NCBI RefSeq assembly: GCF_009360615.1
Contig: NZ_SPEY01000064.1
Span: 1 to 34,772, forward strand
From: Comamonas sp.
GTDB lineage: Bacteria; Pseudomonadota; Gammaproteobacteria; Burkholderiales; Burkholderiaceae_C
Length of the DNA: 34,772 bases
Direction of reading: 5' to 3'
The stretch's first letter is position 1. Each line of letters begins with the position of its first letter. Position numbers and translations under genes: made by a program. The notes beneath the pieces were generated by a model that saw only the letters and a list, made by a program, of their open reading frames with translations, was not told the DNA's origin and did no database searches. Positions 23,646 to 34,772 of this stretch are shown piece by piece.

Positions 23646-24596
23646 ATGATTGACGTCACCCTCGAGAATTTTGAAGCCGAAGTCGTAGCCGCCTCCATGG
23701 CCGTGCCCGTGCTGGTGGACTTCTGGGCACCCTGGTGCGGCCCCTGCAAGACGCTGGGCCCGGTGCTCGAAAAGCTGGAAGTCGCCTACGAAGGCCGCTT
23801 CAAGCTGGTGAAGATCGATTCCGATCAGGAGCAGCAGCTGGCCAGCATGTTCGGCATCCGCTCTATCCCGACCTGCGTGCTCATGATCGGGGGCAAGCCC
23901 GTGGACGGTTTCATGGGGGCCCAGCCTGAAGGCAAGCTGCGCGAGTTTCTGGACAAGCACCTGCCCTCCGAAGGCGAGCTGGCGGCCGAGGCCGATGCCG
24001 ACGAAGCCCAGGCCCTGCTGGAGTCCGGCGACACTCAGGCCGCGCTGCAGAAGCTGGCCGATGCGCTGGCGGCCGATCCGGCCAACGACGATGCGCGCTT
24101 TGACTATGTGCGTCTGCTGATCGCCACCGGCAGCTTCGAGGAAGCGGCGGCCCTGCTGGCCGAGCCCGTCAAGCGCATTCCCCAGCCGCTGCGCTTCGAA
24201 GCGCTGAACCAGTGGCTCAAGGCGCTGGAGTTCGCCGTGCAGGACGACAATGCCGACCTGGCCAAGTACGACGCCGCCATCGCAGCCAACAAGCGCGACT
24301 TCGACGCGCGCTTTGGTCGCGCCCGTGCCCTGCTGGCCCACAGCCAGTGGACCGGTGCCATGGATGAACTGCTGGAAATCATCATGCGCGACAAGACCTG
24401 GAACGACCAGGCAGCGCGCAAGCTCATCGTCGCCGTGCTGGAGCTGCTGACCCCGCCCAAGCCCAAGAAGCAGGATGCCGTGCCCGGCAAGACCAGCGGC
24501 GGCATCGAGCTGCTGGGCAAGAACAGTGCCGAGCAGGACGAGGCCACGGCCCTGGTCAACAGCTATCGCCGCAAGCTCAGCATGGCGTTGAACTAG
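23646..24596 (+). CDS. cnoX: Thioredoxin-TPR co-chaperone, CnoX (YbbN) family
   Basis: This 316-aa protein has an N-terminal thioredoxin domain (about 1-110) with W30-C31-G-P-C34 and the cis-proline P75 in SIPT, then a helical region of tetratricopeptide-like repeats (about 120-316). This is the architecture of CnoX/YbbN, a cytoplasmic holdase that hands oxidised clients to DnaK and GroEL. The E. coli protein lacks a redox-active CxxC. This one keeps a full CGPC, as reported for the Caulobacter form, so it should also reduce disulfides. The frame is open for 79 codons upstream, but the thioredoxin fold begins at the ATG at 23646. A hairpin lies in the leader. Confidence 0.9.
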   Translation: MIDVTLENFEAEVVAASMAVPVLVDFWAPWCGPCKTLGPVLEKLEVAYEGRFKLVKIDSDQEQQLASMFGIRSIPTCVLMIGGKPVDGFMGAQPEGKLREFLDKHLPSEGELAAEADADEAQALLESGDTQAALQKLADALAADPANDDARFDYVRLLIATGSFEEAAALLAEPVKRIPQPLRFEALNQWLKALEFAVQDDNADLAKYDAAIAANKRDFDARFGRARALLAHSQWTGAMDELLEIIMRDKTWNDQAARKLIVAVLELLTPPKPKKQDAVPGKTSGGIELLGKNSAEQDEATALVNSYRRKLSMALN

Positions 24597-24690
24597 AGAT
24601 TGCCCTGAAGCGCTGCGCGCTTTTCCCCTGACCGGGCGCCCTTCGCTTCTCGCTGCGCGCTATGGGCGGGTGGATGCAGCCTCGCTGCGC
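24597..24690 (+). repeat. Possible weak copy C of the GC-rich 3' repeat (after cnoX)
   Basis: Directly after the cnoX stop, CCCTGAAGCGCTG (24603-24615) resembles the CCCTGAGGCGCTG of the leuS copy (one difference), and CTCGCTGCGCG (24649-24659) recurs later in the same order as there. The GCCCAGGCGG block and the CCCCTCT hairpin are absent, so this is at best a degenerate relative. Confidence 0.35.
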
Positions 24691-24772
24691 GGCGGCGGGG
24701 CGCCTGGGTCCTGCGCGCTGTCCTGGTCTTGGGGCGCGCCGGTTTTGGCGATTGCGTTGCGTGAGAGTCGTG

Positions 24773-25828
24773 ATGGATCGGATTTTTGCAGCGGCCTTTC
24801 AGGGCCTCTTTGTCTATCTGGGGCTTGCGCTGGCATTCGCGGTGCTGGCGGGCGTGCTGCGCTCGCCGCGCTTCAAGGGCTGGCGTGGCGAGCGGGCCGT
24901 GCAGGCGGCGATTCGCCGGCATCTCAATCCGATGATCTATGTCGATGTGCACAACGTCACCTTGCCCACCCCGGACCGTGGCAGCACGCAGATCGATCAC
25001 CTGATCTTTTCCCCCTACGGCCTGTTTGTGCTGGAGACCAAGAACTACCAGGGCTGGATTTTCGGCACGGAAAAACAGCGCGAATGGACGCAGCAGATGT
25101 TCAGGAAACGCAGCCGCTTCCAGAACCCGCTGCGCCAGAACTACAAGCACCTCAAGACCCTGCAGTCTCTGCTGGATATTGCGCCCGAGCATCTGCACTC
25201 GGTGATCGTCTTCGTGGGCGGCTGCGAGTTCAAGACCGAGATGCCGCCTCAGGTCACGCGCGGCCTGGGATTTGTCGGCCATATCCAGAGTGTTGTCCAG
25301 CCTGTGTGGAGCCCCGAACACATGCAGGCGCTGCTGGACAAGCTCGAAGAAGTGCGGCTGCAGCCCGGTCGTGCCACCGACAGGCGGCATGTGGCGCATG
25401 TCCGCCAGCTGCAGGCGGCCAGCAAGGCACGCAAACCCAGGCTGGAGCCGGCGGCGGAGGCCGCTGCCCAGCGGGTCGAGCCGCCCGCTCCCGAGGGCGT
25501 GGATAGTCCGCCGGAGCCCGTCATGTCGGCACCGCCTTCGGCCGCAGTCGATAGGGATCTGTCGGCACAGGTACAGTCCGCACCGCCAGCCGTGGCAGCT
25601 CCTGTCAGCTTGGCTGACGCTGCGCCTGAGGCTGCAGAGCCGGTGTGGCCCGGACGGGGCGATGCCGTTCCGGCCTGCCCGCAATGCGAATGGCCGCTGC
25701 GCAAGTTGCTGATGCGGCGCGGGCCGCTGGCGGGGCAGGCCATCTGGCGCTGTACGAATGCGGTGGCCTGTAGCTTTGTGCACGGTGAACAGGTGCTTGC
25801 GCAAGCGTCCGAGACTGCTGAACAATGA
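24773..25828 (+). CDS. Membrane-anchored NERD-domain nuclease-like protein with C4 zinc ribbon
   Basis: This 351-aa protein has four parts. Residues 5-29 form a membrane helix; about 36-150 form a NERD domain; about 200-295 are a linker rich in Ala, Pro and Glu; and 302-333 form a zinc ribbon. The NERD domain has the restriction-endonuclease-like core: GE at 39-40, TQIDHLI with D75, then E88-T-K90 in VLETKNYQGWI, so the PD-(D/E)xK metal site looks complete. The ribbon ligands are C302-x2-C305-x21-C327-x5-C333, of the topoisomerase C-terminal type that binds nucleic acid. It probably acts on DNA or RNA at the inner face of the membrane. The biological role of this family is unknown. I chose the ATG at 24773 because it begins just before the membrane helix. 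Confidence 0.85.
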   Translation: MDRIFAAAFQGLFVYLGLALAFAVLAGVLRSPRFKGWRGERAVQAAIRRHLNPMIYVDVHNVTLPTPDRGSTQIDHLIFSPYGLFVLETKNYQGWIFGTEKQREWTQQMFRKRSRFQNPLRQNYKHLKTLQSLLDIAPEHLHSVIVFVGGCEFKTEMPPQVTRGLGFVGHIQSVVQPVWSPEHMQALLDKLEEVRLQPGRATDRRHVAHVRQLQAASKARKPRLEPAAEAAAQRVEPPAPEGVDSPPEPVMSAPPSAAVDRDLSAQVQSAPPAVAAPVSLADAAPEAAEPVWPGRGDAVPACPQCEWPLRKLLMRRGPLAGQAIWRCTNAVACSFVHGEQVLAQASETAEQ

Positions 25829-25878
25829 GCTGCAAGCGCCTTTTCCTGTATCCGTTGAAGGCTGCAAAGGTGTTTGTG

Positions 25879-26361
25879 ATGACCGCTTTCCCGAACCGGC
25901 GTACCTTTCTTGTCCCTGCATTGAGTGCACTTTTGCTGTCGGGGAGCCTGGCAGCTGCGGATGCAGGGCCCGCAGCGACCGAGGGCGACGCCATGGCAGC
26001 CGTGCCGGCACCGCTGCTCGATACCTACTGGAAGCTGGTGCAGCTGGGCGACGGCCCGCATGTCAGCGCCTACGACAACCAGCCCGAGCCCCATCTGGTA
26101 CTGGAGACCGGCAGCGGCCGATTTCATGGCGCAGGCGGCTGCAACCGCCTGCGCGGCAACTACAGCCTGGACGGGCGCTGGCTGCGTTTTTCGGCCGTGG
26201 GCGGTACCCGCATGGCCTGTGTGCAGGGCATGCGAAGGGAGCAACTTCTGGTCGCAACCCTGGCTCAGGTCAGCAGCTACGCCATTCAGGGGCAGAAACT
26301 GGTGCTCAGCGATGCCGAGGGGCGTGTGCTGCTGCGACTCGAGGCGGTGTACCTGCGCTGA
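25879..26361 (+). CDS. META-domain (HslJ-like) secreted protein
   Basis: This 160-aa protein has a signal peptide (MTAFPNRRTFLV start, cut near LAAADA) and a single META domain: LLDTYWKLVQLGD, FHGAGGCNRLRGNYSLDG (18 residues, the signature with the conserved GCN), and FSAVGGTRMAC, as in HslJ-type heat-shock and novobiocin-resistance-linked proteins. I chose the ATG at 25879 because AAAGG lies upstream at suitable distance and the signal peptide starts there. A start at 25825 would overlap the NERD stop (ATGA) and add 18 residues before the signal, so coupling cannot be excluded. It probably works in the cell envelope. It converges with the RHH gene with only two bases between. Confidence 0.85.
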   Translation: MTAFPNRRTFLVPALSALLLSGSLAAADAGPAATEGDAMAAVPAPLLDTYWKLVQLGDGPHVSAYDNQPEPHLVLETGSGRFHGAGGCNRLRGNYSLDGRWLRFSAVGGTRMACVQGMRREQLLVATLAQVSSYAIQGQKLVLSDAEGRVLLRLEAVYLR

Positions 26362-26363
26362 AT

Positions 26364-26717
26364 TCAGTGTGTCAGTTGGGCACTGGCGGACTGGGGGGGC
26401 GAGGCATTGCCCAGCGAACGAATCGGTATTCCCATGTCCTGCGGAATCTCCCCCGCCAACTGCAACGCCAGATAGCGGGTGCTGCAGACTCGCAGAAAAG
26501 AGCTGAAGTTGTCCACCGCACCCCGTTCGGCCAGCAGCTCGTCGTAGAGCCGGGTGCAGAGCTGGGGCACGGTATAGCCGTCACGTGCGGCAATCTCTTC
26601 GAGCACCTGCCAGAACAGGTTTTCAAGCCGGATGCTGGTGGCAACACCATGCAGCCGGATGGAGCGGGCCCGGTGGGCCCAGAGCTGCGGATCGGCGCTG
26701 ATAAAGACCTGGCACAT
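26364..26717 (-). CDS. Ribbon-helix-helix domain protein
   Basis: This 117-aa protein carries a ribbon-helix-helix motif: the strand ATSIRLENLFW (26-36), then helix VLEEIAARDGYTV and a second helix PQLCTRLYDELL, matching the RHH group found in proteins annotated as aryl-sulfate sulfotransferase-like or RHH_4. RHH proteins bind DNA as dimers through the beta ribbon, with S28 and R30 as the likely base-contacting residues. The N-terminal MCQVFISADPQLW and the C-terminal tail are family-specific. GGAG lies nine bases before the ATG. It stands alone between a convergent META gene and a hairpin that ends the DJ-1 gene. Target genes are unknown. Confidence 0.8.
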   Translation of the reverse strand: MCQVFISADPQLWAHRARSIRLHGVATSIRLENLFWQVLEEIAARDGYTVPQLCTRLYDELLAERGAVDNFSSFLRVCSTRYLALQLAGEIPQDMGIPIRSLGNASPPQSASAQLTH

Positions 26718-26730
26718 GATGCGACTCTCC

Positions 26731-26760
26731 AGAACAAAACCGGGCCATGGTGTGGCCCGG
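26731..26760 (-). terminator. Rho-independent terminator after the DJ-1/PfpI gene
   Basis: On the - strand CCGGGCCA (26760-26753) pairs with TGGCCCGG (26747-26740) around a five-base loop, followed by TTTTGTTCT. It stands 75 bases after the DJ-1/PfpI stop and just before the RHH gene, separating the two. Confidence 0.75.
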
Positions 26761-26835
26761 AGCGTTCGGCGTCAATAGCAGAACTCTTGAATGGATGGCT
26801 TGCTGCGCGTTTCGGTAAAGCGCCGGAGGCCCATT

Positions 26836-27417
26836 TCAGTGCGAAATCTTTGTGCCCAGGAGCGCGAGAAACTGGGCGATCCAGGCCGGATGGGCGGGCC
26901 AGGCCGGGGCGCTGACCAGATTACCTTCGGTATGGGCCTGGTCGACGGGAATGTCGGCATAGCTGCCTCCGGCCAGTTCCACTTCGGCGCGGCAGGCGGG
27001 ATAGGCCGAGCAGGTGCGGCCCTTGAGCACGCCGGCACCGGCGAGCAACTGCGCGCCGTGGCAGACGGCGGCCACGGGCTTGTCGGTGTCGAAGAAGTGA
27101 CGTACGGCGGCGCGCACGCTTTCATAGCCCCGCAGATACTCGGGGCCGCGGCCGCCGGGGATGACCAGGGCGTCGTACTGCTCGGGCTTCACATCGGCAA
27201 ACGTGGCGTTGAGCGTGAAGTTGTGGCCGGGCTTTTCGCTATAGGTCTGTGCGCCTTCGAAGTCGTGGATGGCGGTCTTGATCTGGTCGCCGGCCTTTTT
27301 GTCGGGGCAGACGGCGTGCACCGTATGGCCCACGGCCAGCAGGGCCTGGAACGGGACCATGGTTTCATAGTCCTCGCAGTAATCGCCGCAAATCATCAAA
27401 ATCTTCTTGCCTGCCAT
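26836..27417 (-). CDS. DJ-1/PfpI superfamily protein
   Basis: This 193-aa cytoplasmic protein has the class I glutamine amidotransferase-like fold. [20 protein letters not shown] is the N-terminal strand with the conserved acidic residues (E15, E18), and [16 protein letters not shown] is the nucleophile elbow, with C119 followed by H120, as in PfpI-type proteins. [14 protein letters not shown] forms the preceding strand. Members act as glyoxalases, proteases, chaperones or deglycases, and the particular activity cannot be read from sequence. AAGGAG lies just before the ATG. The gap to the upstream channel gene is 59 bases, so they may be co-transcribed. Confidence 0.9.
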   Translation of the reverse strand: MAGKKILMICGDYCEDYETMVPFQALLAVGHTVHAVCPDKKAGDQIKTAIHDFEGAQTYSEKPGHNFTLNATFADVKPEQYDALVIPGGRGPEYLRGYESVRAAVRHFFDTDKPVAAVCHGAQLLAGAGVLKGRTCSAYPACRAEVELAGGSYADIPVDQAHTEGNLVSAPAWPAHPAWIAQFLALLGTKISH

Positions 27418-27476
27418 GGTCTGTCTCCTTGTGGTTGGGTCAGGCCATTGTGGGCAGTCAGGGCACGCGGCGGGTA

Positions 27477-28739
27477 TTAACGGGCTACTACATCGGGACG
27501 GGCGGGCGGATAGTGGGTGCCGTAGTCCGACGAGCGCTGGTACAGCGTCAGCCCGAACTGCGGCAGCACGCCGATCAGATGGTCGAAGATTTCGCCCTGT
27601 ATGCCTTCGTACTCCACCCAGATGGTGGTGTTGGTGTAGCAGAACAGCTGCAGCGGCAGCCCCGTGGGCGATGTCTCCATGGTGCGCACCATGAGGAACA
27701 TGCCCGGGCCTTTGCCAATGCGCGGATGGCCCATCAGATAGGCGTAGGCATAGGCCTTGAAGGCGGCCAGATTCGTGACCTGGTGGGCGGCGATGGCCTG
27801 GGTTGGCATGGCGGCCTCGGCTGCGCCCGGCATGGCCTGCAGGCCGTCGCGCTCGCTCCAGTAGGGCTGCAGCAGCGCGATATGGCCCATGCCTGCGCGT
27901 TCCTCGGGAGAGAGCAGATGCACGGTGTTGGCGTCCAGGTTCAGCGAGCGCATGATGCGGCGTCCACCCGAGTCGAACATGCCGCGCCAGTTCTTGAAGC
28001 TGTCCGTCATCAGCCGCCAGGTGGGAATGGTGGTGATGGTCTTGTCCCAGTTCTGCACCTTGACGGTATTGAGCGCGATGTCGGTCACAAAGCCGTCGGC
28101 GCCTACCTGGGGCATCTCTATCCAGTCGCCCACGCGCAGCATGTCGTTGCTGCCGAGCTGAACGCCGGCGACAAAGGAGAGGATGGTGTCCTTGAAGACC
28201 AGCATCAGCACGGCCGACATGGCGCCCAGGCCGGAGAGCAGCAGCAGTGGCGAGCGGTCCATCAGTGTGGCCACGATGAGCACCACGGCAAAGCTGCAGA
28301 CCAGCAGCTTGCCCAACTGCACATAGCTCTTGATGGAATGGGTCTGGATGGCGGCCTTGCGTGCCTCGTCGCGTTCATGGGCCTCGTTCGTGGCATTGAG
28401 CAGGTCGCAAAGCACGCGCGCCAGGTGGTAGAGCGTGAAGGCCACCGCCACATTGGTGATCAGCGTGGTCCAGCGCGGCTCCAGATGCGGCACGCCCTGG
28501 ACGCCGAACTGCACGATCAGCGAGGGAACGACCTTGGCCAGGCGGCGCAGCACCTTGTCGTGCATGAGGATCTGGGCCCAGCCGGTCCTGAGGGTGTCGC
28601 GCATACGGCGAAAGACCTTGAGCCCCAGCCACTGGGTCAGCCAGCCGGCCACAAGAGCGGTCAGGGCCAGGACGCAGAGCGAGGCCAGCATTTGCATGGC
28701 GGGATTCCAGTCAGAAACAAAAGACCAGCGGGAAAGCAA
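27477..28739 (-). CDS. ybdG: MscS-family mechanosensitive channel, YbdG-like
   Basis: This 420-aa inner-membrane channel fits the YbdG group (E. coli YbdG is about 415 aa). Several N-terminal membrane helices precede the pore-lining third helix and the beta domain: [45 protein letters not shown], then [23 protein letters not shown], the typical MscS beta-domain sequence. The group responds to osmotic downshock. I accept the TTG at 28739 as start because AGGAG (28750-28746) stands six bases before it. The next in-frame ATG, 14 codons later, would remove the amphipathic N-terminus. It is divergent from leuS. Confidence 0.9.
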   Translation of the reverse strand: MLSRWSFVSDWNPAMQMLASLCVLALTALVAGWLTQWLGLKVFRRMRDTLRTGWAQILMHDKVLRRLAKVVPSLIVQFGVQGVPHLEPRWTTLITNVAVAFTLYHLARVLCDLLNATNEAHERDEARKAAIQTHSIKSYVQLGKLLVCSFAVVLIVATLMDRSPLLLLSGLGAMSAVLMLVFKDTILSFVAGVQLGSNDMLRVGDWIEMPQVGADGFVTDIALNTVKVQNWDKTITTIPTWRLMTDSFKNWRGMFDSGGRRIMRSLNLDANTVHLLSPEERAGMGHIALLQPYWSERDGLQAMPGAAEAAMPTQAIAAHQVTNLAAFKAYAYAYLMGHPRIGKGPGMFLMVRTMETSPTGLPLQLFCYTNTTIWVEYEGIQGEIFDHLIGVLPQFGLTLYQRSSDYGTHYPPARPDVVAR

Positions 28740-31774
<3,035 letters not shown>

Positions 31775-31860
31775 CGGGAGTCACCCCCTGAGGCGCTGTG
31801 TGCGCCCAGGCGGCTCCGCCTTCCCCCTCTCTCGCTGCGCGGTAGAGGGGCCATACCTCC
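31775..31860 (+). repeat. GC-rich 3' repeat, copy D (after leuS)
   Basis: Seven bases after the leuS stop begins CACCCCCTGAG (31782-31792), then GCCCAGGCGG (31804-31813), then a hairpin CCCCTCT/AGAGGGG (31824-31850) with a CTCGCTGCGCG-type loop. Blocks and order match the repeat after purK. Its position and orientation relative to the upstream gene are the same. Confidence 0.7.
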
Positions 31861-31938
31861 GCTGCGGGCGGACCTTGCCCGGTAGTTCCGGGGCAGTAGG
31901 CGATGCTCGCACAGGGCTTGAAGATTAGAGGACCGTTG

Positions 31939-32451
31939 ATGCAAAAACGTACGCTGCTGGCCGCCATGGCCTTGACGCCTTTGCTGGGGGCCTGCGGCTT
32001 TCGCCTGCGGGGTGCACCGAATTTCGTGTTTGGTTCCATCTACGTGCAGGCGGGACGTGGTTCGCCCGTGGGCGTGCTGCTGCGTCGCAGTCTGGAGTCG
32101 GCCAGCGACAAGTTGACCGTGATCAAGGACCCGGCTGCGCCCGATACCGCCGAAGTGATCTGCCAGATCATCAGCGAGCAGGCCCAGCGCGTGATCATCG
32201 GCTCCAACGTGGCCGGTCAGGTCCGTGAAATCGAGCTGCGCCTGATCGTGCGCTTCTCGCTGCGCACCCCCGGTGGCGACGAGCTGATCGAGCCCGTCGA
32301 GATTCGCCAGATCCGCAACGTGACCTATAACGAAACCAATGCCTTGTCCAAGGCCTCTGAAGAGGAAATGCTGAACAAGGACATGCGCAACGATGTCGTG
32401 CAGCAGATCATTCGCCGTCTGGCAGCAGTCAAGAGCCTGCAGGTGTCGTGA
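31939..32451 (+). CDS. lptE: LPS-assembly lipoprotein LptE
   Basis: LptE plugs the LptD barrel in the outer membrane and helps place lipopolysaccharide on the cell surface. It is 170 aa, with a signal peptide and a lipobox ending at C19 (L-G-A-C), followed at once by GFRLRG, the hallmark of LptE/RlpB. The remaining alpha/beta fold has ELRLIVRFSLRTPGG and an NTALSKASEE-type helix. I chose the ATG at 31939, with AGAGGA six bases before it, over an in-frame ATG twelve codons upstream that would spoil the signal peptide. It lies between leuS and holA, the usual arrangement. Confidence 0.95.
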   Translation: MQKRTLLAAMALTPLLGACGFRLRGAPNFVFGSIYVQAGRGSPVGVLLRRSLESASDKLTVIKDPAAPDTAEVICQIISEQAQRVIIGSNVAGQVREIELRLIVRFSLRTPGGDELIEPVEIRQIRNVTYNETNALSKASEEEMLNKDMRNDVVQQIIRRLAAVKSLQVS

Positions 32452-32636
32452 GCCTGCTCCGGGTCGCTGCACGGCGGAGTTGCTGCCGCCTGCGGCGGGG
32501 GCGCGCTCCTCCCGCAGGGCTGCCGGCCCTCTGCCTGTGACGTCTGTGGGATGCCCGCGCTGGCTTGATGAATTCGATAGCGGCCGAGACTTGATCCCGT
32601 TGCGTTTCAGATACCTTTTATAGAAAACAACTATCC

Positions 32637-33683
32637 ATGCAGCTTGCGCTGAACCAGCTTTCCTCCCATCTGGCCAAGGGCTTGCGCTCGCTCTATGTGC
32701 TGCATGGCGACGAGCCGCTGCAGCAGCAGGAAGCGGCCGACGCGATTCGTGCTGCGGCGCGTGCGCAGGGGTATACCGAGCGCAGCAGCTATACCGTCAT
32801 GGGGGCGCACTTTGACTGGAGCGGCGTATTGGCGGCCGGCGGCAGTCTGAGCCTGTTTGCGGACAAGCAGATTCTCGAGATCCGCATCCCCAGCGGCAAA
32901 CCCGGCAAGGACGGCAGTGCCGCGCTGCAGCAGCTGGCCAGCAGCGCCCAGGGCAACGACAGCACACTGGCCCTGATCAGTCTGCCGCGCCTGGACAAGG
33001 CCACCCGGACCGGGGCCTGGTTTGCGGCGCTGGACGGCAACGGGGTTTCCATCCAGATCGACCCGGTGGAGCGCAGTGCGCTGCCGCACTGGATTGCCCA
33101 GCGTTTGGCACTGCAGAACCAGCGTGTGGCAGCCGGTGAAGAGGGGCAGCGCACGCTGCAGTTCTTTGCCGACCGCGTGGAAGGCAATCTGCTGGCCGCG
33201 CACCAGGAGATCCAGAAGCTGGCCTTGCTGCACCCCGAGGGCGAACTGAGCCTGGCCCAGGTGGAGCAGGCGGTGCTCAATGTGGCGCGCTATGACGTGT
33301 TCAAACTGTCCGAGGCCGTGCTGTCGGGTCAGGTGGCGCGCAGCATGCGCATGCTGGACGGCCTGCAGGCCGAAGGCGAGGCCGAGGTGCTGGTGCATTG
33401 GGCGCTGGCCGAGGACATTCGCAATATCAAGCGCGTCAAGGACGCCATGGCGGGCGGCAAGCCTCTGCCCATGGCACTGCGCGAAAACCGCATCTGGGGT
33501 CCCAAGGAAAGGCTGATGGAGCGACTGCTGCCCCGTGTCAGCGATGCACGTGCGGCCGAGTTGCTGCAGGCAGCCCATGCCGTGGACGGCATTGTCAAAG
33601 GCCTGCCCTGCGAGGGCTGGCCCCGCGACAGCTGGCAGGCCCTGCGACAGCTGGCCATGCAACTGGCCCAGGCCGGGCGCTGA
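32637..33683 (+). CDS. holA: DNA polymerase III delta subunit
   Basis: HolA is the wrench of the clamp loader: it opens the beta sliding clamp and loads it on primed DNA with tau/gamma and delta prime. It is 348 aa (E. coli 343). Family stretches are LYVLHGDEPLQQQEAADAIR near the start, a degenerate AAA+ domain, VEGNLLAAHQEIQKLALL in the middle, and the C-terminal collar helices with WALAEDIRNI. As in other delta subunits no functional Walker A is present. A 185-base gap separates it from lptE. AT-rich sequence (TTTTATAG) lies just before the ATG and may hold its own promoter. Confidence 0.94.
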   Translation: MQLALNQLSSHLAKGLRSLYVLHGDEPLQQQEAADAIRAAARAQGYTERSSYTVMGAHFDWSGVLAAGGSLSLFADKQILEIRIPSGKPGKDGSAALQQLASSAQGNDSTLALISLPRLDKATRTGAWFAALDGNGVSIQIDPVERSALPHWIAQRLALQNQRVAAGEEGQRTLQFFADRVEGNLLAAHQEIQKLALLHPEGELSLAQVEQAVLNVARYDVFKLSEAVLSGQVARSMRMLDGLQAEGEAEVLVHWALAEDIRNIKRVKDAMAGGKPLPMALRENRIWGPKERLMERLLPRVSDARAAELLQAAHAVDGIVKGLPCEGWPRDSWQALRQLAMQLAQAGR

Positions 33684-33692
33684 TTTCGTGGC

Positions 33693-34001
33693 TCAGGCCG
33701 GATTGCCGGCGAGCTGGGCCTGCGCCTTGTCGGCCCACATGCGCAGATTGTCCAGCAGATCCTTCTGGCTGAAGGAGCAGCTTTCCTCGGTGAACAGCGC
33801 GCTGGATTCGAGCCGGTCCAGCAGATTGAGCAGCACCTCGCCATAGCGCGGCGGCAGTGCCTCAAGCAAGGTGGTCGCAGCGCGTGCCTGCCGGCCGAGG
33901 GCGCTGGCGCTGATCTGCGAATGGGCGAGTTGCTCGAATCCGATGCGCAGTTGCTGGAGCTGGTGGTCGCGTTCCTGCAGCGTTGCGGTGATGTGGCTCA
34001 T
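33693..34001 (-). CDS. Small hypothetical helical protein
   Basis: I do not recognise this 102-aa protein. It is predicted to be mostly helical, without a signal peptide or membrane segment: a first amphipathic helix with heptad-like leucines (ITATLQERDHQLQQLRIG), a middle helix pair around TTLLEALPPRYGEVLLNLLD, and a C-terminal LLDNLRMWADKAQAQL. One cysteine is present (ESCSF). AAGGAG four to five bases before the ATG supports translation. It lies on the opposite strand between holA (nine bases between stops) and proA, divergent from the latter. From the position I would guess that it is conserved in this family, but I cannot verify it. Confidence 0.7.
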   Translation of the reverse strand: MSHITATLQERDHQLQQLRIGFEQLAHSQISASALGRQARAATTLLEALPPRYGEVLLNLLDRLESSALFTEESCSFSQKDLLDNLRMWADKAQAQLAGNPA

Positions 34002-34108
34002 AAGTCTCCTTGCGATTCAGAGGCCGAGTGTAGGTCTGCACAGGGCCATAAACCCCCTCATGGTCGGGCTTGTCTGCGCAACTTGCGTATCTCGGCGAAA
34101 ATCACCGA

Positions 34109-34772
34109 ATGAACGCGCTCAATACCGTCGAATACATGCACAACCTAGGCGTGCAGGCAAAAGCTGCCTCTGCGCTGATGGCGCGTGCGTCTGCAGCTAC
34201 TAAAAACAAAGCACTCAAGGCCCTGGCCCGCCTGCTGCGCGAGAATGTCGAGCCGCTGCAGATCGACAATGCCCGCGATCTGGAGCGTGCCGTGGCCAAT
34301 GGCCTGTCGGCACCCATGGTCGACAGGCTGCGACTGACGCCCAAGGTGCTGGAGACCTGCGCCCAAGGCTGCGAGCAACTGGCAGCCATGCCCGATGTGA
34401 TCGGCGAGATCAGCGGCCTCAGGCAAATGCCCAGCGGTATCCGCGTGGGCCAGATGCGGGTGCCTCTGGGCGTGTTCGGCATGATTTATGAAAGCCGCCC
34501 GAATGTGACCATCGAAGCCGCCAGCCTCTCGATCAAGAGCGGCAATGCCTGCATCTTGCGTGGCGGCTCGGAGGCCATCGACTCCAACAAGGCCCTGGCC
34601 AGGCTGGTGGCCCAGGCGCTGGCCGAGGCCGGCCTGCCCGAAGACGGCGTCAAGCTGGTGGAGACCACCGACCGTGACGCCGTGGGCCAACTCATCGCCA
34701 TGCCCGACTATGTGGACGTCATCATCCCCCGTGGCGGCAAGGGCCTGATCGAGCGCATCAGCCGCGAGGCCA
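34109..34772 (+). CDS. proA: Gamma-glutamyl phosphate reductase ProA (3' end cut by the window)
   Basis: ProA reduces gamma-glutamyl phosphate to glutamate semialdehyde with NADPH, the second step of proline synthesis. The window holds the first 221 codons of about 420. Starting at [10 protein letters not shown], the frame runs open to the edge. Hallmarks are [25 protein letters not shown] and [13 protein letters not shown], all of the aldehyde-dehydrogenase-like NADPH domain. The catalytic cysteine lies beyond the window. No strong ribosome binding site is seen. A GAAAAT word a few bases upstream suggests a short leader. It is divergent from the small gene at 33693-34001. Confidence 0.95.
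   Translation, partial: MNALNTVEYMHNLGVQAKAASALMARASAATKNKALKALARLLRENVEPLQIDNARDLERAVANGLSAPMVDRLRLTPKVLETCAQGCEQLAAMPDVIGEISGLRQMPSGIRVGQMRVPLGVFGMIYESRPNVTIEAASLSIKSGNACILRGGSEAIDSNKALARLVAQALAEAGLPEDGVKLVETTDRDAVGQLIAMPDYVDVIIPRGGKGLIERISREA

Noticed and set aside
32452..32560. Another copy of the 3' repeat after lptE
   Set aside because: The gap is GC-rich and has small hairpins (GCCGCCTGCGGC, AGGGC/GCCCT), but none of the shared blocks is present.

Overview
The window is a GC-rich chromosomal segment of a Gram-negative betaproteobacterium, most likely a member of the Comamonadaceae (Comamonas/Delftia-like). This rests on the Bug/TctC-type binding protein, the Burkholderiales-type porin, the gene order leuS-lptE-holA-proA, and GC-rich intergenic repeats that look like those of this family. 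I recognise 34 protein genes. Two are cut by the window edges: the TctC-like gene at the left and proA at the right. I see no rRNA, tRNA, CRISPR array, transposase or prophage gene.

Region 1 (1-5721, + strand) is a catabolic/uptake cassette. It holds a Bug-family solute-binding protein, a 73-aa recombinase-HTH-like protein, a Rieske non-haem-iron oxygenase, its FMN/2Fe-2S reductase (4-base overlap), a general porin and an MFS anion permease. Together they would bring in and oxidise an unidentified, probably aromatic, acid. Region 2 (5947-9269, - strand) holds corA with a structured leader, then tsaB-rimI-degenerate uracil-DNA-glycosylase-like gene as one tight unit. Region 3 (9432-13003, + strand) has dacB (PBP4) with its own terminator, then a GDSL-esterase lipoprotein followed closely by an OmpW porin.

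Region 4 (13062-17875, - strand) is a five-gene, tightly packed operon: SsuA-like binding lipoprotein, SsuB-like ATPase, SsuC-like permease, a divergent family-3 binding-protein-like gene, and an SfnB/DszC-like flavin monooxygenase. It probably imports and desulfurises an organosulfur compound, and an AT-rich control region precedes it. Region 5 (17986-23327, - strand) holds sua5 (tsaC), purE-purK (4-base overlap) and an ABC exporter pair. With tsaB, the window therefore carries two genes of t6A tRNA modification.

Region 6 (23646-28739) holds a CnoX-like thioredoxin-TPR chaperone, a membrane-anchored NERD/zinc-ribbon protein and a META-domain protein on +, then an RHH protein, a DJ-1/PfpI protein and a YbdG-like mechanosensitive channel on -. 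Region 7 (29066-34772) holds leuS, lptE, holA, a small unknown gene on -, and the start of proA: leucine charging, LPS transport, the replication clamp loader and proline synthesis.

The points I find most worth a second look are the HTH mini-protein inside the oxygenase cassette; a UDG-like protein that has lost its catalytic motifs and all but one cysteine; two back-to-back hairpins in the corA leader; and related GC-rich repeats placed directly after the stop codons of corA, purK and leuS, always in the same orientation relative to the gene. Three genes also appear to start at TTG behind strong ribosome binding sites. Nothing here is a clearly new multi-gene system. The oxygenase cassette and the sulfur operon are the best candidates for undescribed substrates.
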